Of a DNA stretch of 64,000 nt, positions 8,824 through 17,450 are shown piece after piece. Source of the stretch: GCA-2732755 sp965228265 (GTDB lineage: Bacteria; Planctomycetota; Phycisphaerae; Phycisphaerales; UBA1924). Below the pieces are notes generated by a model that saw nothing but the letters and a program-made list of their open reading frames with translations, searched no databases and was not told the DNA's origin. Position numbers and translations under genes: made by a program. The stretch covers positions 2,418,001 to 2,482,000 of the forward strand of contig OZ245804.1 of NCBI GenBank assembly GCA_965228265.1. Reading direction: 5' to 3'. Numbering within the stretch: the stretch's first letter is position 1; each line of letters begins with the position of its first letter.

Positions 8824-9638
8824 CGACTGAAGCGGGCAATCGGATCGATCGCGTCTTTGGGGCGCTTCGCGAGAGCGGGAAGCGGGGTCTGATGCCCTTC
8901 GTGGTGGGCGGGCACCCAGAGGCCGAGGGATTGCCGGAGCTGCTTGAGGCGATCGACGGGGCGGGTGCATCGGTGATCGAGATCGGCTTTCCGTTTTCAG
9001 ATCCGGTGGCAGACGGCCCGGTGATCGCGGAGGCGATGCACAAGGCGCTCCAGAACGGGGTGACGCCGAGGTCGGTTCTTGACCAGGTGAAGGCGTGCCG
9101 GGGGAAGATCGGTGCGGGCCTGGTGGCGATGATCTCGGCCTCGCTGGTGCAGCGGATGGGCGGCCCGGCGGTGTTTGCCCGCGAGGCGGCCGAGGCTGGG
9201 ATTGATGGGTGCATCTTCCCGGATGTGACGCTTGAGGAGGCGGGTCCTTACGTGGAGGCTTGCCGATCGACGGGTCTCGGGGTGAGTCTGCTCGTCGCGC
9301 CCACAACGCCGATCGAGCGGGCGAGGCGGATCGTTCAGCACTGCTCGGGGTTTGTGTACGTGATCGCCAGGGCGGGCATCACGGGTGAATCTGGCGGCTT
9401 GCCGGAGATTGAGCAGCGGATCGCTGAGCTGCGGACGATCACGGATCTTCCGCTGGCGGTGGGATTCGGGATTTCAACAGCCGAACAGGTCCGGATGGTG
9501 ACGGCCCACGCCGACGCGGCGATCGTTGGCAGTGCGATGGTTCGCTGTCTCGATGAGGCTGTGGCATCGGGGCAATCCCCGGGTGAAGCTGCGCGGGAGA
9601 TGGTCTTCACACTTGCGCAGGGCATCGGTTCGGATTGA
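8820..9638 (+). CDS. trpA: Tryptophan synthase alpha chain
   Basis: The 272-residue TIM-barrel subunit cleaves indole-3-glycerol phosphate to indole and glyceraldehyde-3-phosphate; indole passes to TrpB. The family signature VIEIGFPFSDPVADGP near residues 52-67 holds the catalytic Glu and Asp. GLVAMISASLVQRMG, SLLVAPTTP and a phosphate-binding late segment VGFGIST and VGSAMVRCL follow. trpB and the other trp genes are not in the window. This alpha-chain gene is coupled to map rather than lying next to trpB. Confidence 0.96.
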   Translation: MTTEAGNRIDRVFGALRESGKRGLMPFVVGGHPEAEGLPELLEAIDGAGASVIEIGFPFSDPVADGPVIAEAMHKALQNGVTPRSVLDQVKACRGKIGAGLVAMISASLVQRMGGPAVFAREAAEAGIDGCIFPDVTLEEAGPYVEACRSTGLGVSLLVAPTTPIERARRIVQHCSGFVYVIARAGITGESGGLPEIEQRIAELRTITDLPLAVGFGISTAEQVRMVTAHADAAIVGSAMVRCLDEAVASGQSPGEAAREMVFTLAQGIGSD

Positions 9639-9763
9639 GCGCGCAATCGGGCCCCTCTTTGCATACAGGACGAACCGACAGCGTGAATATGCGGTTGAAT
9701 AGTGCCTGATTTCTTGCTTGTGCAAATGGCGTGCAAAGAATGGACAACCGCGCCTGCCGCGTG

Positions 9764-9777
9764 GGTGGGCGCCCACC
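9764..9777. repeat. Perfect 14-bp palindrome in the glnN leader
   Basis: GGTGGGCGCCCACC is self-complementary and lies 25 bases before the glnN start, just upstream of its ribosome site. It could be an operator or an mRNA hairpin; the function is not shown. Confidence 0.4.
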
Positions 9778-9802
9778 ATTCTTCCCGAATTGCGGAGATC
9801 TC

Positions 9803-12001
9803 ATGGGCACCGAATCAATCCGGCGTGACGTCGTCGAGGCAGCCACTTACTGGATGACCGACCCGTGCCAAGAGTTGACCGACCTCCGCCCGGTCGAGGA
9901 ACTCTTTGGCGAGGATTGTTTCGACCTCCCGAAAATGAAGGAACGCCTCTCTCCCGAGATCTACGAGGCGCTGATCCAGACGGTCGAGCAGGGCAAGCCG
10001 ATGACGGACGAGGCGGTCGCGGGCGAGATCGCCATCGCGATGCGCCAGTGGGCGACCGAGAAGGGCGCGACCCATTACACGCACTGGTTTCACCCGCTGA
10101 CGGGGACGACGGCCGAGAAGCACGACTCGCTTTTCAAGCTCGATGCCCAGCGGGGGTATGTTGCTCATTTGTCCGCGGGGTCGCTGATTCAGGGCGAGCC
10201 TGACGCCTCGAGCTTCCCTTCGGGCGGGCTCCGTCAGACTTTCGAGGCTCGCGGCTACACCGCGTGGGACCCGACCAGCCCGGCTTTCATCATCCGGGGC
10301 GTGAATACGGCGACGCTCTGTATCCCGACGGCGTTCGTGTCGTGGACGGGTGAGGCGCTGGACAAGAAGACGCCGCTGCTGCGTTCGATGGATGCGATCA
10401 GCACCCAGTCGATGCGCGTGCTGAATTACTTCGGGACGAGCGAGGGCGTCCACAACGTGTACAGCACGATGGGGTGCGAGCAGGAGTACTTCCTGGTCGA
10501 CTCGCGCTTTCTAGCGGAGCGTCCAGACATCCTGCTGTGTGACCGCACGCTCTTTGGGGACAAGCCGGCGAAGGGCCAGGAGCTCTCGGACCATTACTTC
10601 GGCGCGATCCCGGGCCGGGTCCTGGCGTGCATGGCGGACACCGAACGGGAGCTGTGGCGAGTGGGCGTGCCCGTCCAGACGCGGCACAACGAGGTGGCGC
10701 CGGGGCAGTACGAGTTCGCCCCGCTCTTTGAGAACGCCAATGTGGCGGGCGACCACCAGATGGTGCTGATGGAGACGCTCAAGCGCGTCGCCAAGCGTCA
10801 CGGTCTGCACGCGATCCTGCACGAGAAGCCCTTCAAGGGGATCAACGGCTCGGGCAAGCACACGAACTGGTCGCTCTCGACGAGCCTAGGGCAGAATCTG
10901 CTGAACCCGAGCGATGATCCGCACGAGAATCAGCAGTTCATGGTGTTTGTGTGTGCGGTGGTCCGTGCGGTGCACCTGCACGCGGACCTGCTGCGATCGA
11001 CGATTGCTTCGGTGGGGAACGATCACCGCCTTGGCGCGCACGAGGCGCCGCCGGCGATTATCTCGATCTTCCTGGGCGACATGCTGACGGACTTGCTCGA
11101 GCAGATCGAGCAGGGTTCGCCGACGCGGACGCTGCGTGGCGGGACGCTGGATCTTGGGGCGAACCGTCTGCCCCACTTGCCCCGCGATTCGGGCGATCGG
11201 AACCGGACGTCACCCTTCGCGTTCACGGGCAACAAGTTCGAGTTCCGCGCGGTTGGTTCGACCATGACGGCGAGCTGGCCCGTGACGGCGATGAACACGA
11301 TCATCGCGGAGTCCTTGGATTACATCATCACGGAGATCGAGAGCAAGGCGGGCGCGGATGCCAGCAACGAGAAGAAGCAGGAAGCCGTGAACGCCGTGCT
11401 GCGCGAGGTGGTGAAGGAACACAAGGCTGTCATCTTCAACGGTGATGGTTACAGCGAGGAATGGGAGAAGGAAGCGGAGCGTCGCGGGCTGCCCAACATC
11501 AAGAGCAGCGCGGATGCGATCCCGGTCCTGAAGGCTCCGAAGAATGTTGAGCTGTTCCAGAAGTACAGCGTGCTCACGCAGCCCGAGCTTGAGAGCCGAA
11601 CGACGATCTACATGGAGAAGTACGCGACCTCGCTTGCGATCGAGGCCTCGACGATGCTCCAGATCGCGCGGCAGATGATTCTGCCGTCGGCGCTTATGCA
11701 CCAGAAGAATCTCGCGGAGACCGCGGCCTCGACCGAGGGCTCGGGCGTGGACTGCCCGGGCATCCGTGAGGAGCTCGAGTCGTACGCGGCGCTTGTTGAG
11801 CGGTTCCGGGTTTCGGCGGGCGAGCTTGGCGATCGTGTGGACAAGATCCCCGAGGATGCCTTTGAGGCGGCCCCGTTCCTGCGAGATCAGATCAGGCCTG
11901 CGATGGCGGATCTACGCGAGCTTGGCGATCGGCTGGAGAGCGTGACCCCCGTGGATCTGTGGCCCCTGCCCAGCTACAGGGACATGCTGTTCATCAAATA
12001 G
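9803..12001 (+). CDS. glnN: Glutamine synthetase type III
   Basis: The 732-residue product matches the long GSIII class in size (about 700-730), far above the ~450 of GSI. It makes glutamine from glutamate, ammonia and ATP. Visible marks are the GCEQEYFLVD segment, ARHNEVAPGQYEFAP-like nucleotide-site region (QTRHNEVAPGQYEFAP) and the GSIII signature EKPFKGINGSGKHTNWSL. The ATG at 9803 is chosen because GGAG lies six bases upstream; an earlier in-frame GTG at 9731 would add a non-conserved basic extension. The 164-bp upstream gap holds a palindrome. Placement fits assimilation of ammonia released by nearby amino-acid catabolism. Confidence 0.96.
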   Translation: MGTESIRRDVVEAATYWMTDPCQELTDLRPVEELFGEDCFDLPKMKERLSPEIYEALIQTVEQGKPMTDEAVAGEIAIAMRQWATEKGATHYTHWFHPLTGTTAEKHDSLFKLDAQRGYVAHLSAGSLIQGEPDASSFPSGGLRQTFEARGYTAWDPTSPAFIIRGVNTATLCIPTAFVSWTGEALDKKTPLLRSMDAISTQSMRVLNYFGTSEGVHNVYSTMGCEQEYFLVDSRFLAERPDILLCDRTLFGDKPAKGQELSDHYFGAIPGRVLACMADTERELWRVGVPVQTRHNEVAPGQYEFAPLFENANVAGDHQMVLMETLKRVAKRHGLHAILHEKPFKGINGSGKHTNWSLSTSLGQNLLNPSDDPHENQQFMVFVCAVVRAVHLHADLLRSTIASVGNDHRLGAHEAPPAIISIFLGDMLTDLLEQIEQGSPTRTLRGGTLDLGANRLPHLPRDSGDRNRTSPFAFTGNKFEFRAVGSTMTASWPVTAMNTIIAESLDYIITEIESKAGADASNEKKQEAVNAVLREVVKEHKAVIFNGDGYSEEWEKEAERRGLPNIKSSADAIPVLKAPKNVELFQKYSVLTQPELESRTTIYMEKYATSLAIEASTMLQIARQMILPSALMHQKNLAETAASTEGSGVDCPGIREELESYAALVERFRVSAGELGDRVDKIPEDAFEAAPFLRDQIRPAMADLRELGDRLESVTPVDLWPLPSYRDMLFIK

Positions 12002-12061
12002 GAAGGTGGTTCGGACCGGGCGGCGGGCGAATGATGGGCAGTGGACGCGGATGCGTTCGTC

Positions 12062-12134
12062 GGCCCTGTAGCTCAGCGGTTAGAGCAGGCGACTCATAAT
12101 CGCTCGGTCCCCGGTTCGAATCCGGGCGGGGCCA
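12062..12134 (+). tRNA. tRNA-Ile2 (anticodon CAT, lysidine type)
   Basis: A full cloverleaf can be folded: acceptor GGCCCTG/CGGGGCC with one G-U pair, D stem GCTC/GAGC, anticodon stem GGCGA/TCGCT with loop CTCATAA, T stem CCCGG/CCGGG, and discriminator A. CCA is not encoded. The anticodon reads CAT. The acceptor GGCC start and the GGCGACTCATAATCGCT anticodon arm closely resemble E. coli ileX, so I read it as the AUA-decoding tRNA-Ile modified to lysidine by TilS rather than tRNA-Met. Confidence 0.9.
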
Positions 12135-12140
12135 TTTCCT

Positions 12141-14813
12141 TTAGAGCTGCTCGTCGGGCGAGGTGTCGGTGCTCGCTGGCTGTGCGAGCGGACGCCAGTG
12201 TTCCAGCGCCGCGGTGTCGCCTCGGGATTCGAAGATCCGGACCAGACGGGCTGCGGCATTCTGCGCTGATTCCAGTTCGCCGGCGGCGGACAGGATCTCG
12301 TAGCCTTCGATCAGATTGGGTTCGGCGGCCTCGGGTTTGCCGGCTTTGAGTTGGCTGCCGCCGAGCGAGGCGAGCGTGCGCCCGATGCGAGGGTGGCCTT
12401 CCGGGAGCATCTCGCGGAAGCCGACGAGTGATTCCAGAAACATCGCCTCGGCCTGGTCGTGTCGATCGAGTGATGCCAGGGCCACGCCGTAGCACTGGGT
12501 CATCTCGAAGTACGGCGGGGAGTCGAGGGCACCGGTCGATTGGGCGGCCTGATAGCGCTCGGAGAGAATCTCCACGGCTTCGTCGGCTCGGTCTGCTTCG
12601 GTCAGCATGGTGCAGAGGCTGCGGGTGCAGGTGTAGGTGCCGGGGTGGCCGTCACCGAATACGTTGATGCACCTTTCGAGAGTGTCACGGAACAAGGGCT
12701 CAGCCTCGTCGATCTTGCCCATGCTCCAGTTCAGGAACGCGAGGTTGTGGGCGGTGACCAGGATGTCCGGGTTGTCGGGGCCGGCGAGTTTGAGTGAGAC
12801 GTTGTAGACGTTGCGGTAGAGCGGCTCGGCTTCTTCGAATCGGCCGAGAGACTCGAGGATGGTGGCCAGGTTGTGCTCGGCGACGAGTGTGGAACTCGCT
12901 TCGGGGCCTTCGGTTGCGCGGCGTCGTTCGTAGGCGAGGCGGTAGTTCTGCTCGGCGGCTTCGAGCTCGCCCATCTCGGCCTGGAGCATCGCGCGGTTCT
13001 GGAGGCCGAGAAGAACGTAGGGGTGGTCGTCTTCGAGCGAGCCTGTGCGGTCGGTGTCGAAGCGGTCGAGGAGTGTGCCCATTCTCGTGTAATCGCCCGT
13101 CTGGTAGCAGAGCTGGATGACGGACATCAGCGTGTTGAGTGTCTCGGGGTCCTTCGGGCCGAGCTCTGCGGTGTTGCGTTCGAGGAGGTTCTCGAGGACG
13201 CCGGCAGCGATCTCGTACTGGCCTGCGTCGCGCATGAACATGCCGAGATCGTGCTCCGCCAGGCGGGTCAGTTCGTGTTGCTCGCCGAGTGAAGACTTGA
13301 AGAGGTCCACGGCCTGCATGATGAGCGGGGCTGCCTGTTCGTAATCGCCAAGGGCGTAGTACACGTTGCCCATGTTGTTCGAGATGGCGGCGAGCGTTTC
13401 GGGCTGGTCTTCGAACTTGTCCTGGAGCGTCTCAGAAGCCGTGTTCAGGGCTTCGTGCACGGTGACCTCGTACCCCTGCTTGCTGGGGACGACGGCGGCG
13501 AAGACGTCGTTGTTGAAGAAGCTCATCACTTCCTGGGCGATTGTGGTCTGCCGCTCTGCTTCGCGGAGTCGCTCCTCGGCGAGATTGGTCTGGTGGATCG
13601 CCTTGTTCATGCCGATGGATGTGCCGACGACGGCGGCCACCACGGCCACGACCAGGCCAGTGGAGACACCGACGAGGAGCTTGTTGCGCTTGGCGAATCG
13701 GCTGATCTGATAGACCGCGCTTGGCGGGCGGGCGGAGATTGTTTCGCCGGCGAGGTATCGGCGGACATCGTCGGCCAGCGCGGCGGCGGTCTGGTAGCGC
13801 TGCTCCTTGTCTTTGGCGAGCGCTTTGGCGGCGATGGTTTCGATGTCGCCCCGGAGGCGGGTGTCGTGGACCGAGAGCTTGGGTGCGGATTTGTTGCGGA
13901 TGGTTTCGGCGGCTTCGACGAGACCGAGGCCTTCGATGCTGTTTGGCAGGTGCGACGACATGAGTTCGTAGAAAACGACACCGAGGCCGTAGACATCCGA
14001 GCGTGTGTCGACCTGACCGGCCTTGCCCGAGACCTGCTCGGGGCTCATGTAGGCCATGGTGCCGACGAGCTGACCCGGTTCGGTGGCGAGCGTCTCGAGG
14101 ACACCGGGTCCGGTTTCGATGGTTCGGGCGACGCCGAAGTCGAGGACCTTCGGGGCGCCTTCGTCGTTGACGAGGATGTTGGCGGGTTTGATGTCGCGGT
14201 GCACGACGCCCTGTGTGTGGGCGTGCTGGATGGCGTCGCAGATCGATGCGAAGAGTTCGAGCCTTTGGCGGATCGAAGCGTTTGCCTTTCGCGCCCACGT
14301 GGTCAGCGGATCGCCCCGGACGAGTTCCATCGCGAAGAAGGGCCTGGGGCCTGCGGGCGTCTCGACGAGCCCGGCCTCGTAGATGTGCGCGATGTTGGGG
14401 TGCTGGAGTCGTCCGAGCGCTTCGGCTTCGAACTCGAATCGGCGGATGAGTTCGGGGGTTGCCAGCCCGGGTCGGAGGAGCTTGAGCGCGACGGTTCTCT
14501 GGGGGCTTTGCTGCTGGGCTTCGTAGACGATGCCCATGCCGCCCTGCCCGAGGGTCTGGATGATGCGGTAGTTGCCGATGGACTCGGGCGTTTCGATCGA
14601 GCCTGTGAGGACCGCGGCGATGCTCTGGTGGAAGGACTCGGGCGTGATGCCGGTGGCGCTGTCCTCTGCATGGAGAAGCGCGAGCACCTCGCTTTGGATG
14701 TACTCGTCACCCGGGGCCAGTTCGACCAGCTTCGCGGCCTGCTGCTCGGGTGGCAGATCGCAGACGGCCTGAAAGAGCCGATCGAGTTCCTTGAATCGGT
14801 CGGCATCAGTCAC
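12141..14813 (-). CDS. Serine/threonine protein kinase with TPR repeats
   Basis: The 890-residue membrane kinase has a short N-terminal helical region, then a Hanks-type kinase domain (about residues 82-355): GQGGMGIVYEA loop, VALKLLRPG lysine, HRDIKPANIL catalytic loop, DFGVAR and MAYMSPEQVSG activation segment. One transmembrane helix (LLVGVSTGLVVAVVAAVVG) follows, then about eight TPR repeats to the C-terminus, presumably extracytoplasmic. The start is taken as GTG at 14813, overlapping the sigma-factor stop by eight bases with GGGAG upstream. It is coupled to the sigma gene, so it probably signals to that sigma factor or its regulon; the substrate is unproven. Confidence 0.93.
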   Translation of the reverse strand: MTDADRFKELDRLFQAVCDLPPEQQAAKLVELAPGDEYIQSEVLALLHAEDSATGITPESFHQSIAAVLTGSIETPESIGNYRIIQTLGQGGMGIVYEAQQQSPQRTVALKLLRPGLATPELIRRFEFEAEALGRLQHPNIAHIYEAGLVETPAGPRPFFAMELVRGDPLTTWARKANASIRQRLELFASICDAIQHAHTQGVVHRDIKPANILVNDEGAPKVLDFGVARTIETGPGVLETLATEPGQLVGTMAYMSPEQVSGKAGQVDTRSDVYGLGVVFYELMSSHLPNSIEGLGLVEAAETIRNKSAPKLSVHDTRLRGDIETIAAKALAKDKEQRYQTAAALADDVRRYLAGETISARPPSAVYQISRFAKRNKLLVGVSTGLVVAVVAAVVGTSIGMNKAIHQTNLAEERLREAERQTTIAQEVMSFFNNDVFAAVVPSKQGYEVTVHEALNTASETLQDKFEDQPETLAAISNNMGNVYYALGDYEQAAPLIMQAVDLFKSSLGEQHELTRLAEHDLGMFMRDAGQYEIAAGVLENLLERNTAELGPKDPETLNTLMSVIQLCYQTGDYTRMGTLLDRFDTDRTGSLEDDHPYVLLGLQNRAMLQAEMGELEAAEQNYRLAYERRRATEGPEASSTLVAEHNLATILESLGRFEEAEPLYRNVYNVSLKLAGPDNPDILVTAHNLAFLNWSMGKIDEAEPLFRDTLERCINVFGDGHPGTYTCTRSLCTMLTEADRADEAVEILSERYQAAQSTGALDSPPYFEMTQCYGVALASLDRHDQAEAMFLESLVGFREMLPEGHPRIGRTLASLGGSQLKAGKPEAAEPNLIEGYEILSAAGELESAQNAAARLVRIFESRGDTAALEHWRPLAQPASTDTSPDEQL

Positions 14814-15405
14814 TGGCCATCTCCCCTGCTTCCTCGGACAACTCACGAGCGAGCCAGGAGCGAGCCATGCGCCACTCGCGGGAGGCGGTAGCGCGGGAGA
14901 TCCCGATGAGCTCGGCGGCTCCGGACTCGTCGAGACCGCCGAAGAACCGGAGTTCGATCAGCCGGGCTTTGCGCGGGTCGAGTTCGCTGAGCTTGTTGAG
15001 CGCCTTGTCCATGGCTTCGATATCGATCTCTTGCGTGTTCTGGTCCTGGCTGGCGATGCGAGACTCACTGAGTTCAACGCGTCGTAACCCTCCGCCGCGC
15101 TTCACTCTGTTGCGAGCTCTTGCGTGATCGACAAGGACCCGGCGCATGACAGTGGCCGCGAGACCGAGGAAAGCGGCCCGATCGGAGGGGTCGATCGTGC
15201 GTTGATCGATGAGTTTGACGTATGCCTCATGGACGAGTGCTGTCGGTTGGAGCGTGTGCCCGGCACGCTCGGAAACGAGGAGCGAGCCGGCGAGGGCTTT
15301 GAGTTGGTCATAGACGATGGGCGTGAGCTGGTCGGCGGCGTGTTGGTCGCCGCTGGTCAAGCCCTTGAGCAGGGCGGTTGCTGTTTGTTGCCAGTGTTGG
15401 TCCAC
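14806..15405 (-). CDS. ECF-type sigma factor (planctomycete TIGR02999-like)
   Basis: The 199-residue sigma-70 family factor has region 2 (LVHEAYVKLIDQ, FLGLAATVMRRVLVDHARARNR) and region 4 (LIELRFFGGLDESGAAELIGIS with a helix-turn-helix, then TASREWRMARSWL). The YDQLKALAGSLL and LQPTALVHEAYVKL pattern is that of the planctomycete/acidobacterial family linked to serine/threonine kinases. No anti-sigma gene is adjacent; instead the kinase overlaps its 3' end, which suggests control by phosphorylation rather than by a classical anti-sigma factor (inference). The start is GTG at 15405; no upstream alternative is obvious. Confidence 0.92.
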   Translation of the reverse strand: MDQHWQQTATALLKGLTSGDQHAADQLTPIVYDQLKALAGSLLVSERAGHTLQPTALVHEAYVKLIDQRTIDPSDRAAFLGLAATVMRRVLVDHARARNRVKRGGGLRRVELSESRIASQDQNTQEIDIEAMDKALNKLSELDPRKARLIELRFFGGLDESGAAELIGISRATASREWRMARSWLARELSEEAGEMASD

Positions 15406-15537
15406 GGTTCCATCCAGGGGGCAGGCCTTGCCCGGGGGTGAATTGGGCAGTGCACCAGAATACCCGGACAGAGCAACCGACAGGAACCGGATTGGGTTCT
15501 TTGGGGCGGAATGCGCGGCTGTTGAGCAAAGCGCGGG

Positions 15538-16410
15538 TTATCGCACCGATGCGTGGAGACGGGTTGAGACAGTTTCGGGCTGCTGAACCACGATGCGAGT
15601 CTTGCGCACCTGCACATCCGGAACGGAGGATTCGGCTTCGGCTGCCGACTCTGACTCTGTTCGCATGCGGACCAATGCGCCGTAGAGCACGCCGTACCAG
15701 ACGACCACTCCGAGCATCTCGAAGCACTCTTCGACAGCTGTGCCGAGGACGTAGGTCAGGTTGGCTTTGCCGGTGCGGTCGATCGGGCCGGCCACTTGCG
15801 CACCGCTTTCGGCGAGCTGCGCGGCTTCGATCTCGGCGTGAACGCGGTTGACGCCGTTGAATGTCTCGACGCCCACCGCGCCGGTGAGGAAGACGCCGGC
15901 ACCGATGATGAGCCCCACTACCACGCGGGGAGAAGATCGCCAGAGTTTCCAGAAGATGAGGCTGGCGGAGATGGCTGCCAACGGGAGCCAGAGGAGAATC
16001 CAGCGGGCGTGTTCGAAGGTGCCTTCGACGGAGACGAGGCCGCCGATGCGCTCGTGGAGTTTGCAGGCTTCGTCCATCGACAGGAAGACGAAGCCCACGG
16101 CGAGGAGACGCCAGGCCCATCGCTGGATGGCTTGCTCGTCGTTGCGTCGGTGACCGACGCACCATGTGACGAGGCCGAGACCCGCGAGAGTGATGGCGGA
16201 CCACCATGTCGCGAGGCTTTCCTCAGCGTCGACACTGAACACGGCCTGGAGCTTGTCGGCGTGAGGCATCCCCCTCAGCGCGAGCACATTGGCAACGAGG
16301 CTGAGGAGCGTGATTGCGACGACACCCATAACCAGAATGAACACCAAGCGAGCCGGATCGAGCATCCGGTCGGCGGGCGTGGCTGGGTTTGGGGTGCGTG
16401 AAGTTTGCAT
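15538..16410 (-). CDS. Multi-pass membrane protein of unknown function
   Basis: The 290-residue protein has about seven hydrophobic segments (for example VFILVMGVVAITLLSLVANVL, ILLWLPLAAISASLIFW, VVVGLIIGAGVFLTG and the last near GVVVWYGVLYGALV). Conserved-looking acidic and histidine residues lie at membrane borders: SMDEACKLHE and AVEECFEM. These could be catalytic or metal-binding, but I do not recognise the family. A charged cytoplasmic tail ends the protein. ATG at 16410 is preferred over GTG at 16416 because a TATCGT hexamer lies eight bases before it. It sits alone between the sigma gene and trhO. Confidence 0.75.
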   Translation of the reverse strand: MQTSRTPNPATPADRMLDPARLVFILVMGVVAITLLSLVANVLALRGMPHADKLQAVFSVDAEESLATWWSAITLAGLGLVTWCVGHRRNDEQAIQRWAWRLLAVGFVFLSMDEACKLHERIGGLVSVEGTFEHARWILLWLPLAAISASLIFWKLWRSSPRVVVGLIIGAGVFLTGAVGVETFNGVNRVHAEIEAAQLAESGAQVAGPIDRTGKANLTYVLGTAVEECFEMLGVVVWYGVLYGALVRMRTESESAAEAESSVPDVQVRKTRIVVQQPETVSTRLHASVR

Positions 16411-16418
16411 CTTCACAC

Positions 16419-16424
16419 ACGATA
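16419..16424 (-). promoter_or_regulatory. Candidate -10 hexamer upstream of membrane protein
   Basis: TATCGT reads towards the gene and ends eight bases before its ATG at 16410. A second TATCGT lies at 16426-16431. No -35 is evident. Confidence 0.35.
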
Positions 16425-16472
16425 AACGATACGGTTGGTACTTTCTAGGGTCACCATGGGCCCTTTATCGGG

Positions 16473-17276
16473 TCAATGGGATTTTGGGCATGATTCTTGA
16501 GTATGAAGGGGAACGAGCCCATGCCCGAGTTGGGTGCGTTGGTCGAAGACAAAGCAGCCGCCTTGCCAGCGTGATACCGAAGGATCTGTCACTCTCAAAT
16601 AACCCAGAATCCCACCCTTCAGGTGCCGGACGTCGCGGAAGCCGAGCGAGAGCAGGTAGGAGGTTGCCTTCTCGCACCGAATCCCGCCCGTACAGAACAT
16701 CGCGACCGTCTTGTCTTTATGTGCTTCGAGTTCACGCTTGGCGAATGCGGGAAAGTCGCGGAAGCAGACAGTCTTGGGGTCGGTGGCGGGCTTGCCGTCC
16801 TGGGAGACGAACGTGCCCATATCGACTTCGAAAGCGTTGCGCGTGTCAATCACGAGAACGTCCGGGTCGTCGATCAGGTCGTTCCACTCGTGCGGTTCGA
16901 CGTACTGACCAGCTTGTGACGTCGGATCGATGCCGGGCACGCCCATGGTCACGATCTCCGGACGAACCTTAACAACGGAGCGTTCGAAGGGCATGTGCTC
17001 GCAATAAGACAGGTTTGGGGCGAGTGCGGACAGTTTGCCGCAGAAGACCTCGCTGCTGCGGAGATAGTCGAGCATCCGATTGATGGCGGGCGGTGTACCG
17101 GCGATCGTGCCGTTGATGCCTTCCTCAGCAAGGATCAGAGTGCCGCGAATGTCCAATTGGAGCATCTGTGATTCGATCGCGTCTGCTGTTGCGTGCATGA
17201 AATCTTTCTCATCGCGCAGGTCGGCGAAGAGATAGAGCGCGGCAACGGAGATCGGTTTGTCATCCTGAGTGTGCAC
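16473..17276 (-). CDS. trhO: tRNA uridine-34 5-hydroxylase, rhodanese-domain (YceA/TrhO)
   Basis: The 267-residue product matches TrhO, which forms 5-hydroxyuridine at the wobble position of certain tRNAs using oxygen. The N-terminal acylphosphatase-like part includes EEGINGTIAG. The rhodanese domain has VIDTRNAFEVDMGTF, the active-site loop MFCTGGIRCEKATSYL with its essential cysteine, and HLKGGILGYL. GCFVFDQR follows as in E. coli YceA. GTG at 17276 is used; TAAACT lies nine bases upstream. The C-terminal tail is short, without the extra Cys-rich segment of longer homologues. Confidence 0.94.
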   Translation of the reverse strand: MHTQDDKPISVAALYLFADLRDEKDFMHATADAIESQMLQLDIRGTLILAEEGINGTIAGTPPAINRMLDYLRSSEVFCGKLSALAPNLSYCEHMPFERSVVKVRPEIVTMGVPGIDPTSQAGQYVEPHEWNDLIDDPDVLVIDTRNAFEVDMGTFVSQDGKPATDPKTVCFRDFPAFAKRELEAHKDKTVAMFCTGGIRCEKATSYLLSLGFRDVRHLKGGILGYLRVTDPSVSRWQGGCFVFDQRTQLGHGLVPLHTQESCPKSH

Positions 17277-17285
17277 GTCATGCAG

Positions 17286-17291
17286 AGTTTA
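17286..17291 (-). promoter_or_regulatory. Candidate -10 hexamer for trhO
   Basis: TAAACT ends nine bases before the GTG at 17276 with no clear ribosome site between them. Confidence 0.4.
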
Positions 17292-17389
17292 GGCGACCGC
17301 GCGGCGCGTCCGAGTTTGCGACATCGGTGTGCTTACAGTCTTAGTAATATGCCAAAAACACGCGGTTATAGGCCTAAATATGGGTTGAG

Positions 17390-17418
17390 ATGACAGCGCG
17401 AGGAGAAACGGGTATAGT
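17390..17418 (+). promoter_or_regulatory. Sigma-70-type promoter of the cysteine-dioxygenase-like gene
   Basis: ATGACA at 17390-17395 and TATAGT at 17413-17418 are separated by 17 bp. This is close to the TTGACA/TATAAT consensus and places transcription start near 17425. AGGAGG follows at 17439-17444. Confidence 0.6.
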
Positions 17419-17450
17419 GTAAAGCCGATATCTGGCGCAGGAGGCCGCAG

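Noticed and set aside
9731..9802. N-terminal extension of glnN from GTG 9731
   Set aside because: Adds basic non-conserved residues and spans the leader palindrome; ATG 9803 has a well-placed GGAG.
13455..14891. 478-codon plus-strand frame opposite the kinase
   Set aside because: It mirrors the kinase gene, which has full kinase motifs; long antisense frames are expected in GC-rich DNA.
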